A stretch of DNA of 64,000 nucleotides from Trichoplusia ni (Eukaryota > Arthropoda > Insecta > Lepidoptera > Noctuidae). The stretch is from contig NC_039493.1 in the NCBI RefSeq assembly GCF_003590095.1, positions 5,642,001 to 5,706,000 of the forward strand, in the 5' to 3' direction. The position numbers and the translations under genes were made by a program. Shown here one piece after another: positions 51,075-61,995 of the stretch (position 1 is its first letter; every line of letters begins with the position of its first letter). The notes under the pieces are model-generated. The model saw only the letters and a list, made by a program, of their open reading frames with translations. It ran no database searches and had not been told where the DNA came from.

Positions 51075-51320
51075 ACGACCTCCGTGGTCGAGTGGGGTAC
51101 GCACCGGTTTCAAGGTGTCGCTAGCTCTGAGGTCCCGGGTTCGATCCCCGGTCGGGTCAATGTAAAAATTCACATTTCTACATTGTCTCGGGTCTGGGTG
51201 TTTGTGGTACCTTCGTTGTATCTGAATTCCATAACACAAGTGCTTTAGCAACTTACTTTGGGCTCAGAACAATGTATGTGATGTTGTCCGCATTTATTAT
51301 TATTATTATTTATTTTATTA
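51075..51320 (+). mobile_element. Full-length tRNA-derived SINE, family 2
   Basis: The head has box A TGGTCGAGTGG (51085-51095) and box B GGTTCGATCCC (51138-51148) at tRNA spacing. It is followed by a tRNA-unrelated body (GTCTCGGGTCTGGGTGTTTGTGGTACC, CATAACACAAGTGCTTTAGC, AATGTATGTGATGTTGTCC) and a TTATTATTA tail. This body is widespread in noctuid-type moths. The element is transcribed by RNA polymerase III and depends on a LINE for movement. No clear target duplication was found. It is directly followed by a LINE-tail fragment, so one may have inserted beside the other. Confidence 0.85.
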
Positions 51321-51441
51321 ATTGTGGGTGTCGTTTACACATCTTTGACAACCTTTGCCTCCTCACTAAGGAGTACAGTTAACATGGTTGGTAACACGGT
51401 CAGATAGGCACTTGCTCCTTGTAAAACACTGGTACTCTCGT
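51321..51441 (+). repeat. LINE 3' tail, copy 3 (shortened)
   Basis: GGTAACACGGTCAGATAGGCACTTGCTCCTTGTAAAACACTGGTACT is a truncated match to 20300-20360; GTTTACACATCTTTGACAA corresponds to the part upstream. Confidence 0.6.
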
Positions 51442-52820
51442 TGGACTAAATCATTTTTATACGGGCGTATTAAAACATGGAGTACAAAACTAATCCATTC
51501 AACTTTTATCTTCTTAAAAAAGTAGAAGCATCTAAAAAGTCTATTCAAATCGATTCTAATCTAGTTCAATGACAATACATCACAAGCATTTATTTAAGCA
51601 ATCGAAACTTCCAGAAGGTTTCTACAAAGGTTCCAATCGTGAACAAAAGTTGTTCAGCTATCGGCAGACATTCAATTCGTACTTTTTCTTACATCTTTAT
51701 ATAGAACGCTCAAGACTTTGAAACACTCAGATGAGAGTGTATTGTAACCATGACTTGGATGATTTCTTGAAATAAATATGGACTCACATGTTTTGAATAG
51801 TCCAGAACGTACAAAAAAGTAAAAGTTGATAGTTGGTTATTTTTAAGAAAAAATACTTAAAAGATTGGATATATATAACGTGAGCATTTCGTAAAAGGTT
51901 TAACATTCAAATCTCTTCAAAAACACTCGAGTTCCCGAAACTTATCTGCCTCGCTCTATCACCTACTACTTTCAGGATTTAATAAAATAAACATATGAAA
52001 AAACTTTTATTTCAAAGCATAAATCAATAAAGTCGACCTGAACTGATCTATTTATAGATTCATAGGTCCATATTTTTAGAACTCCACCCTACGTGTGCTA
52101 TACTACATTCCTACCAGGAATTCTCAGTAGAAAGTATTTTAGCAAAGACACCTATTAAAATAACTTAACTATTGTGTCACGTTAGTGTCATTATTTATCG
52201 AGAACACAAAGAATGTAATTTTAAAAACAAAACGAAATTGTTATTTGAAAAAAATGATACAGCCCTACAAAACAATAAAGTTTGACATTTTGTTGAATAT
52301 TCCCTTTCAAAAGTATTAAATCTACGTTGATTGGATATATTGAAACGGTTCACGAGAACGCTTTCAATACCAAAACCACAACACTTAATAACCAATTTCA
52401 GTTTATTTATGAACCGAATCAGTTCTTAGTAATCCATCATTTTAATAGAACTTCAACCAATGTTTTTGCAACTCTATTTTAATATATTTCTAGAGAATTG
52501 TTTAAAGATTAGTGCCTAAATTAATATTTTACGTGAGTTGAGAATAGAGATTAAAAGTATTTAAATTTTAATCACGTGTAAATGTTTACAAAAAATATAT
52601 TTAATCTTTAGAAACGATATCAAAATCGATTTGAGATTTTAATAAAAATTACAAATTAAAACAGATGACGTTTTTTGTCAACAAACGAAGCTCTATTTCA
52701 TTTAAAACTGAAGCGAAACGTGCAAACCTACTTGACTACCTATTCAAAAGATCTACACAACCTTTTCCTTGAAATCTTTTTATCTCTGCAAAAATTTGGA
52801 GTTTCCAATCCAAGTGTAAA
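51442..52820. other. Noncoding; nothing recognised
   Basis: AT-rich, short frames only. Confidence 0.5.
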
Positions 52821-53189
52821 GTGGCGGACCATCGGCGACATCACAGGCACTATAAAAACGTACCCGGGACTGTCCCATTCAATACTGACAAATGGCTACC
52901 GCACGGCACTCGCCCGATCTCAATTTACTTTCACACCATTGCTGCACTTTATTTTTCCTGTTTACAACTAAAACTAATCGAGACAGAAGGTCAACTTTGT
53001 GATGAGAACGCTGAAAGGGCAAAGAAGAAAAGAATAAAACAACAAATAACTACAGCTAATTTACGACAGCTGAAAAAAGAACATAAAATTAAGACCTCTG
53101 TTGACAGACAATGCCACGTCATGCCAGAGATAAATGAGGTAGATAAAGTTAAAGCTATTTCTCCTAATAAAGCTAATGATATAAAGTAA
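52821..53189 (+). other. Unassigned open frame, 122 codons
   Basis: The frame ends TAA at 53189. Its last 70 codons read as a charged, lysine-rich helical segment (ENAERAKKKRIKQQITTAN, then LRQLKKEHKIKTSVDRQ), unlike random AT-rich translation. A possible acceptor (pyrimidine run, then AATCGAG) at about 52981 would make these a terminal exon. Just upstream is TATAAAAA at 52851-52858, about 30 bases ahead of a CATTCAATAC that could be a start site, and a better-placed ATG at about 52894 opens only a short frame. I recognise no family. A small gene, an exon or chance are all possible. Confidence 0.25.
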
Positions 53190-55317
53190 ATAAGTTACAA
53201 GTATTCCAGAAATTTTATAACACAAAATTCATAATTAAAATTAATATTTTTATCAGAAAAATCCCTTCAGGGAGTGTTAGAAACTGGTTCTTCTGCCTCT
53301 ATCTCTTCTTAGTGTGCAGTGCAAGCTCTGATTTGTGGCTCATGGGATGTCTGCGGTGGTTTATTGTCCTTACGGTCCACTAGAGCATGCATCTTTATGA
53401 CCCTACTTCCGAAGCGAGCTGAATTTTAAGTGGTTCAACTAAATTACCAATTACTATAAATTCTGGTCTGTTTAAAAACGAAAACGTAATTAGCTTGAAA
53501 GTATTTGAAATATGGAAAAAAGGATTTTGTTAATGCCTTCAGTGAAAGATATGGTTTTTTTTTACAATTTGCCTATCCTATGTCAGTTTTCCATACTTTA
53601 AATAAGCAAAATGATGTCATAGGATCCTGAATTATGTGTCTTGCGTTTAATTTATTTTTAAACGTTCCTTTAATGAGCCTGTTACGTTGCCTCTATGTGA
53701 TATATTTCTCACTTTTATCTGATGTTCATAAAGACCACAATTGCTTGGATTATTGCTAGCTGATATAACTTTCAAGTCTCACCACAGGTGTTCAAAACTT
53801 GAGAGACCTCGGTTATGAAAGGTGTTCATCCGAGACTAACAAAAGTTTCCCGCGATAAAATAAGATATTAGTTGGCGGTCAGCCAGTAACGCTTAACTAC
53901 ACCAATACTTCAATCTTTAAACCCAAAGAGTTATTGCCGTACGTGTCTCTAGGCGATAAGAAAGCAAGCGATGATATTTCTCCAGAAAATTCTGCCTTAG
54001 GAAAATCGTTCAAGCAATTAGGAGAAAACTAGCACTTTAGAAAGATTTGGGGCGTGTTGGACAATGGAAAAATTGCTTCTTTCTCACCCTTTTGAACTCG
54101 TAATGCAGTGTTACATTGCAAGATCCTGAAAACCTGGGAGTGGAAAATTTAAAACCATTCGTGGTTTTAAAGAGCTTTCAAGCACGTGACATTGCAATCT
54201 CTTTTTAAAATATATTGTGCAGTTCAACGAATCCTCGCAAAGAAATTAGGTAAGAAACCGCTTTAGTTGAGTATAAGAGACAATTTTGAAAAAAATCGTC
54301 TCTACGTGTAGTTTTCCTTTGTACTTTTCACTTCGAAAATTCTACCTTAAACTGCTTCCATGTAAGGTACTCGTACGCCTTGAAGACTTTATTTTGATAA
54401 GTGTCAGATCCCGAAACGCGCTAATTACCTCGTCCACTACAGACATTAGTAAGCATCATTGACAAAATGACGGTACTTGTTTTCTTACCGTAATGATCAC
54501 ATCAACTCACTTCTAAGCTAGACTTTTTGCCCTTGTGACAAATTATCCTACACTGTCTACCTGAAGATTTGAGGTTTTTTTGCCGTATATACCAGATATT
54601 TGTAGCTAAAACGCAAATTGGACGTAGACCAGGTTTTATTTCGTTAACAACGTTCCTCATCAGATTACATAGTTTATTGTCATAGGAACAATGATTAGAA
54701 AATGAAAAACAGTTTTAAAAAGCAACTAAAACCTCCCAGAACGACAAATCTGCAAAACTGTTACTAAAATCCTTTAAAAATCCCCAAGCCAAAATTACAC
54801 ATCCAGCCCTTTAAGAACAAGCCATGCCATCCCAAAATATTTACCAACTTTAATACTATAACTAATACAAACGACATTTAAATCTAACCAGCAAACATAT
54901 GAGATAGGGGTACGTGACAAAGCAGACAAACTGCAGGAAAATTGCCCCAGGTGGCCAGCTAGTTGTACGTCGACGGAAACCGGGGTAATTGATGTGTGGA
55001 ACGAGTTCAAACCATACAGAAACTATTTTCAAACAACGAAATTATATTTGAAGTTGCTGGTTAGTGGGAGATAAGAGAAAGGTTGTAATGTTAAGTCATA
55101 AAGGTCCTTTTATAGTTAGAGTTTCTCGAAAGTGAAATTTCTTGCGTTTCGGTATCAAAGTGACTATTTCTATAATACTGCATCTATCATTTTTGTCTTC
55201 GTATCGTCTTACTTAAGAAATGCTTCACAGCATAAAATCCTCCTCAGGCATATATATTGAAAGGTTTATTTTCTAAACCAAAAGGATTCCTGCGCTTAGG
55301 CATTTAATCCTTATGTT
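53190..55317. other. Noncoding; nothing recognised
   Basis: No frames or repeats that I could support. Confidence 0.45.
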
Positions 55318-55390
55318 TCGGGGTGTTTCACAGACATTCATATCACATGCACAGAGCCACTCCTCAATCACCCCGCTATATGTGCAGTAA
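55318..55390 (-). repeat. SINE family 1, short fragment
   Basis: GGGGTGTTTCACAGACATTCATATCACATGCACAGAGCCAC matches the body at 41503-41540. No box B remains. Confidence 0.5.
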
Positions 55391-56519
55391 ATTGACTAAC
55401 GATTTTTTTTTCTATAAGGTACCTACAAATTAATGAAGATCAGCTGTTGGAATCTTTCTCAAACAATGCGTAATCTAAAAGGTAACAAACTATTGCTGAA
55501 CAAGAATGCAGTATCCGTTACAAAAGCAAACTAAAACTTGCACCAAAGCAGACAATTTAATCATCCCCTTTTACTCAACTCTTCAAGTATTTTATATTTT
55601 CAACAAGAACGTTGGAAATTTTTCGTGCAGACAAAAGTAAAATTAACGAAATGCTCCGGTTTTTTTTTTATAAAGCTGAGGAGGTAGTGAAGATGAAAGC
55701 GTTAAGAATATTATGATAATTGATGAAAGGCTGGAAAATGGTTTTGGGGTATCTTTGCAAAAGTACAAAACCCTCGATTTTTTTGGTTAAAACTTAGTTT
55801 TTGTAACGATATAGGCATAGACGCCGATTCCGGGTCTTGAATGTTCAGCATTTATAATAATAAAAAAAAATACTTTTGAATGTTCCATATTGTTATTTTC
55901 CCATTGGTATTTGGGGATAAGTAATCTTCACAGAAGCAAAAAGTTCGCGAGAAAACGTAACGGAAATGTGTATTCAATCAATTTATCCTCTTAACACAAT
56001 TTCTTAAATCTTCTAAAGCCATAGAACCAATGACACAGAACGATTCTCACTCAAACGAAGCCTAAATAAAAAGTTCTTACTCAAAATATAACAATGAATT
56101 CGGGCGATGACTTAAAATATACAATTATTAAGCGAACAATTAGGATTCACTCTGCCAGAAATACTTCTTAAATAAATGTTATAAAATCTTGAATAATTTA
56201 TGGGCTTAAACTGAGCAATGTTTAATTTAAAATTGTTAAGAATTTCAAGCCTTTGATAATGTTGAAAAGGATTTACTTCAAAAACCACAGAGTTATTGAA
56301 ACTAAGACGCTTTTATAGATATCTTGACTAACTTTCTTTAATTTTATTTACATATTTCTATAGAAAGAAGAAAATGTAAGTTTCTAGTATTATTTTACAA
56401 TTTACATTTAACTGTGGTTAAGAATTAACTTTCTGTATAAATAAATCTGACTTTTTTAAGAACTGATAGCTCGTACCAAATATTTCATCAGAGTAGCTAT
56501 TACCACACGATGTAATGAT
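55391..56519. other. Noncoding; nothing recognised
   Basis: AT-rich, with no coding or repeat content recognised. Confidence 0.5.
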
Positions 56520-56690
56520 ATCTATGCCGAGTGTGTGTCAACCCCGCTAATCCCCGCCGAGGAACGCATCCTTAACGCGAAACATGTAACAACGGAATCC
56601 GTTTGTAACAATCCGCGAAGAGAATTTCATAACTGAATCCGTTTTTAAAGCCGCCCCGGTCCGGTCCGGTTTAAACGGATTCGTCGAAAA
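56520..56690. other. GC-rich patch, function unknown
   Basis: A GC-rich stretch with three GGATTC/GAATCC-type words (GGAATCCGTTTG, TGAATCCGTTTT, ACGGATTCG), a GCTAATCCCC site and CCGGTCCGGTCCGGTTTAAACGG. The repeated short sites could be a regulatory cluster. There is no gene close by and no direct support. Confidence 0.2.
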
Positions 56691-59600
56691 AGCATTTGAC
56701 ATTTTATTGTGGAATCGTGTTAGTAAAAAATGTAGTTTTATCTTTTTCGACTGTAGATGCATGCAAATTGTATTGTGATGTTGGGCTTTGTTTGGGTAGT
56801 GAGCTCGGCAAAATAATTGGAAAGAAATAGGTGTTTTAGGATGCAGTTACGGCAAATATAATATCAACTGGTAAAAAAACAAAACTACTCAGCCAAGCTT
56901 GATGAATTTTTTAAGGAATCCAAGGACAGCTATTTTTCACTAAATTAAAAAGAATCCAATAAATCTGTACCTACATTCAGTCCGAAGTTTTCTGGTACCT
57001 CAATTTATCTGTACTTTTTTTATATTTGTCTTTCTTTTTTAAAAGTAGAGCCGTTTAGTTCAACTGAAAATCCGACCCGAAATCCCTTAAATCAAGATTC
57101 TGTTGGTATTAATGGTGCAATAGCCAGAAAATAGAAAGTTGTATTACCAATTCTGATTGTGAGAGTAAAACATGGAAGTCAAACAGCGTACACTATAAAT
57201 CAGGTTTATTGCTGGAACTTAGTGAGGCATTACTCCAAGTTTGCGACCTTTGTGTAAAAAATGTTATGTTCCCCGTAACGTTGTGAAATAAAACCTGCGA
57301 TGTTGTTTAAAAAATTTCTTACTTCGTAGTGCCTAAGCGTACTTGAATGTTAAAAACTAACATTTAAATTAAGTTAATTACGTCATTTTTTACTTTTTGC
57401 CCCTTGACTTTCTTAGAGGTTTTTTGGTTTTCAACGAACTATTATTCACATTATAATTCACACAACTCATCAAGATTTTACTTCAAGGATAACTTGACCA
57501 ATAAAATAATTACAATGCATGAGACATTTTCAAAAAAAGCGACAAGGTTATTGAACATTCTTTCAAAATAATGTTGCAATTAATATTTAAAGAATGACGA
57601 AAGAAAAAAATGAGAAGTTTCTGTTTCCTTGACTGTGAACGTTAATGACACGAAAGGAAGCTTAAAGATCCTTACGTATACGAAAAGCTCTTCTGAACAA
57701 TTAAAGTTTTACAAGAAGCTGAACCTGTTCAGCGTTTCTATAAACAGCACTAAACTTGATCTGGAAGAGTGTCTCTGCTTTAAAGGTCATGTGTATTCGA
57801 TTTGGACCATAAGCATTGTGATGAGCACGAGCCACTGGCAGCAGGAAATGCAATGAAATGTAGATCACCTGCAATCAACGGAGATTGGACTCCAAGCAAT
57901 CTCTTTCAGATCCTTATACTAGATACACTCTTAATTAATTGAAAAAAACTTGGAAAGAGTCGACAAGTTTTTGTGTCACAAAGTTCTTTAAACTGAAAAA
58001 ATTTTGCCTTTGCAACTCTATTCATTTGCCTTTTCCTTTCATGACCCTCGTTTACTTTTGATAATTTTTATTATGGGAAAATTAAGGAGACCATAATAAA
58101 TATGTCTCTATTTTCCTTTAGACAATTCTGCCCAAAACAATGAACCGTTCCTTAAATCGTTTCACTATGAAAAGTTTTAGACTTCAAATACGGAAAACGA
58201 CCAATACTATAATTAAATATTCTAAACAGCTATAGTCACTACTTGCGGTACAATATTGATTAGAGCGTCGCTTTGAGTATCTCCTAGGCATGCAGGACGG
58301 ACCGCTGCAACTGTGTCATTAACATCGCTCGCTCTTACTCTATTGTCTGCGTATTGACTTAGTTAAGTGTCCGTGACGTCTATCCCGGGATTAATTGTTG
58401 GTTATGGTGAGTAGACAAAGGCAGTAGTAGATGAAGTAGAATAAGAGGATGACATTAAAAAGTTTTCAGGTCTACTATGGATTTGGGTAGCAAGACACAG
58501 GGTGTGATGTAAATCTTTGGAGGAAGCCTTTGTCGCCACAACCTGTGGTTAAGTATAAGTAACCGTTTGCCTTGAGTTTTGAAATGTGGATAAAGATTTT
58601 TAGTTTTGTTCAGTTGAGTTGAGAAACAGCAATAAAGGCAATTTATTGGGCAGGTAATTTCATTTATCGTAATCAAATTTTGAATGATTATAAGAAGAAT
58701 TATATTAATTTCTCGCAAAACAACTAAACGGATTTTGATAATTGTTTAAATTGTATAGCACTACCAAAAACTATATGCGATAAAAAAGGCGGGTGTGGCA
58801 ACAAAACAATCTAGTTAATTTCTTTTTTTCTCATAGAAGTCAAACAATACACCTATTGTTGTCTCGCGTCTATACTCCCATCAGAATATTCCTCGCGGGA
58901 CTCAAAGTGATCGGAATCGTGACGACAGAAAACATTTAAAATTGTGTTTCGAAAAAAACAGACAAACGCTTTGAATAGCGTCATTGCTTTCAATGAACGG
59001 TGACTGCCGATAGCATCTCCACCGGATTTGCGAAATGTTTTTTTTATCTTAATCTGATCTCGTGTAAGTATTACCTTTTATTGTGAATTTTTAATGAAAA
59101 ATCAGTGTGTTATCTTCTTCTTTGGCTCCTCTACCTAGAAAAGGTAAGCGAGCAGTAGCTCGGCGAAACAGTCCATTTACGGTAGCTGACTAGATAGCGT
59201 AAATGAAGTTTTAGTACAAACTCTGATCAAACATAAAAAAATAAAGTAACGTAACGAAAAATAATAGATGCAGTATTATCCGTAATTAGTCTTAAAAAAG
59301 ACAAGAAGTACTAGTTGTAGAAAAATACAATACAATACAAAAAGTAACTTCACCAAACTTGATTTTATTCGAACGCAAGAACTTCATTTAAATTACTACA
59401 AAGAAACTCTTCAAATAATTGTTTTAAGTACTGTACCTGTTTGGTCTTATTTTGATCATTTTTCGTAAAGCATAATAGAATATATGGTTCCATAAATAAC
59501 GTAGGCCAAAAACGTTGGGCTAATCTCTCCCTTGAGAGCCGTTGAAGACGGGCTAACCATACCCCTATAAATTAATAACCGTCAGGTAAACGGAAATACA

Positions 59601-61980
59601 TTATTTGTAAAACCATGCGTTCTGTATTGCGTAAAGGGAATTTTGTTCCTACAGATACTGACTTTAGAATACAGTATACAGATTAGGACAGACCTAATAA
59701 TTGTGAGTTAATTGCTCTTAAAGCTGATGACCGAAGATCTTAATTTAAAATATCTAGCTGTTTTTTATTTGGATCAGAACACCAGGGCCCTGAACGTAGG
59801 CTGCCCTTCGAGGGATGGTGTTGATTCAATTATAATTAAGCAATACTTAGTGTGTAATTTCTGCTTTTTTTATTTTTAAGGTTCCTCATCCAATGGGCAA
59901 ATCACGGTTCATTTTCAGTTGAAATCTTCATATTTTACACTTTTAGATGATGTGTTCCTGTTGCCGCTGTAATACCAAATACTAAATCACCCAAATTATT
60001 TGTTTTTCTTTATATTATTTTTACTGAATCCTTTAGTTTAGCGATTTCGATACGATTTCACCGATCAGAAGACAGAAAAAGGTTGGAAATGAAAGAGAAT
60101 AAATCACTCCACATGTGAATATTTAACTTAGATCCATCACTGCTTTTGGTTTCACCCGATACTTGCGTAATTAAACTTACAGTATCATCAGAAAACATTA
60201 TCTAGGCTACAAGTAACTGAACTAAGTTTGAACTTAAAACCTGGATAACGTAAACCTGAATTAAGTTTGTCTGAATACATTTAAGGTGAGTTCAAGTTAA
60301 GTTACAAACTTAGTCACGGCTCCTGCAGGTTTCTGTTAATTAGTTAATTTCTATAAGTTAAAGCTACGGTGAAGTTGCGTTTCAAGTATAGGGGCTAAGT
60401 GAAATGTGATATTATCTGCCGTCAAGTTTGCTTTATCTTACCGTTTGTTTGAATATCTATTATACGGTTAATAACTTTAGATATTGTAATTTTTTTGTCT
60501 GCTAAGGATGATCGGAAATATGAGTATAGTTTTCGTTGGTTAGGACTATTTAAATACTCAACTAAGTATTGAAGTTTAAACACGTCAAAAATAAAGTAGT
60601 ATCCGTAAAGTATAGTATGCGTAAATTTTTATCACGCATACTTACGCTATGGTACTGGGTACTTGGTTGTAGGCTGCCTTTTCCGCACTTACGATCAAAA
60701 TTGGCCCATTGTGAGTAGGGTGGCCTTGGGAGGCGGACAGTACAGTCTGTAACAACACCCTCCAGTAATTCAGAAGTCTTCTATCTTCACTGTTCTTAGG
60801 TCGGGTTTTAGCTCAATGAAGGACGATACCGTCTCTCGTCCAACTTTTTAAACTTTTATTAATATGACATTCTAGTACTACATACAAATATAACATTCTA
60901 AAGTACAAAGCACCAAAAATGACATCTTCCCTGTCAATAACGAAATCGTGCCTCCTAATATGGCTGATAAAATGCAATAAAAGTAATATTTGTAAAGTTT
61001 ACATTTTGGTTTTTAGTACCATCTATCCGAAATTTGAAGAACTAGAACAAATCATGAGAACATGATAACCTACCCGTGTAAACGTTTTAGAAAAGTTTCC
61101 ATAGATGGCGTTGATAATGAAGTAAAACTAGCAAGAAGTCTCTGCTATGTACATCTCACAAAGTAACTTGCATAACTACTAAATCATTAACATGTTTACT
61201 TAGGAATTAATTGGTTATCAACATGAAACGATAAGACGACGTTTTAATGTGAACTGCGAGTGCCTATCCGCAGTTTGGAAATTCCGTTAATGTTATTCGT
61301 GGAAATTGATGCTGATAGTAATTTTTTCGCTTCTTTTAACTGAATGATACTCTCATATCGAAATGTAAACACATTAGCCATCGTGGATGCGTCAAAAGAA
61401 ACACAGGAGAAAAGCTCAGAATTTGGGACAGCATAAATCATGACAGATGACTGACAATTTCAAATTAAGCTATTTTCACTTTCTTTGGGCTACTAAATTA
61501 ATTTTGTGTTATTTAATATATACCTTCCACAGCTTTTATTTCTTCTTTAATTTATATACTCACACAAAAGATTCTAAAAAACTTCACATAATACAAATAT
61601 AAACAAGGGCGCTACCTACTTACTGTACAATCTTTAATTCCAGAAGAATTGTTCTGAAAGTTATTTAAAAATAAAATACCAAGTATTTTTCCATTCAACG
61701 AGTGGTCTTCAGATTAAAAGAGGAGTGAAAAACTCATCTGAGAAGCTGGCTGACCAGGTATCTAAGTAATCACGTATTCAATAATTTGAATATATATATT
61801 CAATTTCAGTTCAATTTCTTGACAAATAATCAATTTTTTAGATAGCTAATCGTTCCTCATAAGTTAGAGAGAAAATTAAACGGCGGTAAGGATTTCCAAG
61901 ATTTATTTACAAAACAGTGTCGCAGTGACAGAAAATATTTGTGAAAAATGCTTCATTGAGCCCGTCGAGAAACAACAGCC
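56691..61980. other. Noncoding, includes the region upstream of the lyase gene
   Basis: Nothing firm. A 65-codon minus-strand frame starting ATG (61441-61244) lies head-to-head with the lyase gene, and a minus-strand AATAAA occurs near 60862. The last 100 bases should hold the lyase 5' UTR; no TATA box or arthropod TCAGT start site is evident. Confidence 0.4.
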
Positions 61981-61995
61981 ATGGATGGACCAAGG
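61981..61995 (+). CDS. CTH: Cystathionine gamma-lyase exon 1 (start codon)
   Basis: Codes MDGPR, from ATG in a good context (CAGCCATGG) to the donor AGG|GTGAGT at 61996. Phase zero fits exon 2. The exon is short, so the start is inferred from the donor and from N-terminal length matching the human enzyme; confirmation by transcript would settle it. Confidence 0.75.

Noticed and set aside
51075..51150. Functional tRNA gene
   Set aside because: Box A and box B are good, but the sequence does not close into a full cloverleaf by eye and continues into a SINE body and TTA tail.
51045..51251. 68-codon minus-strand frame
   Set aside because: Reads through the SINE; such frames are common translation artefacts of tRNA-derived heads.
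57629..57856. 75-codon + strand frame in a patch of more even composition
   Set aside because: No start context, splice pair or family match strong enough to list.
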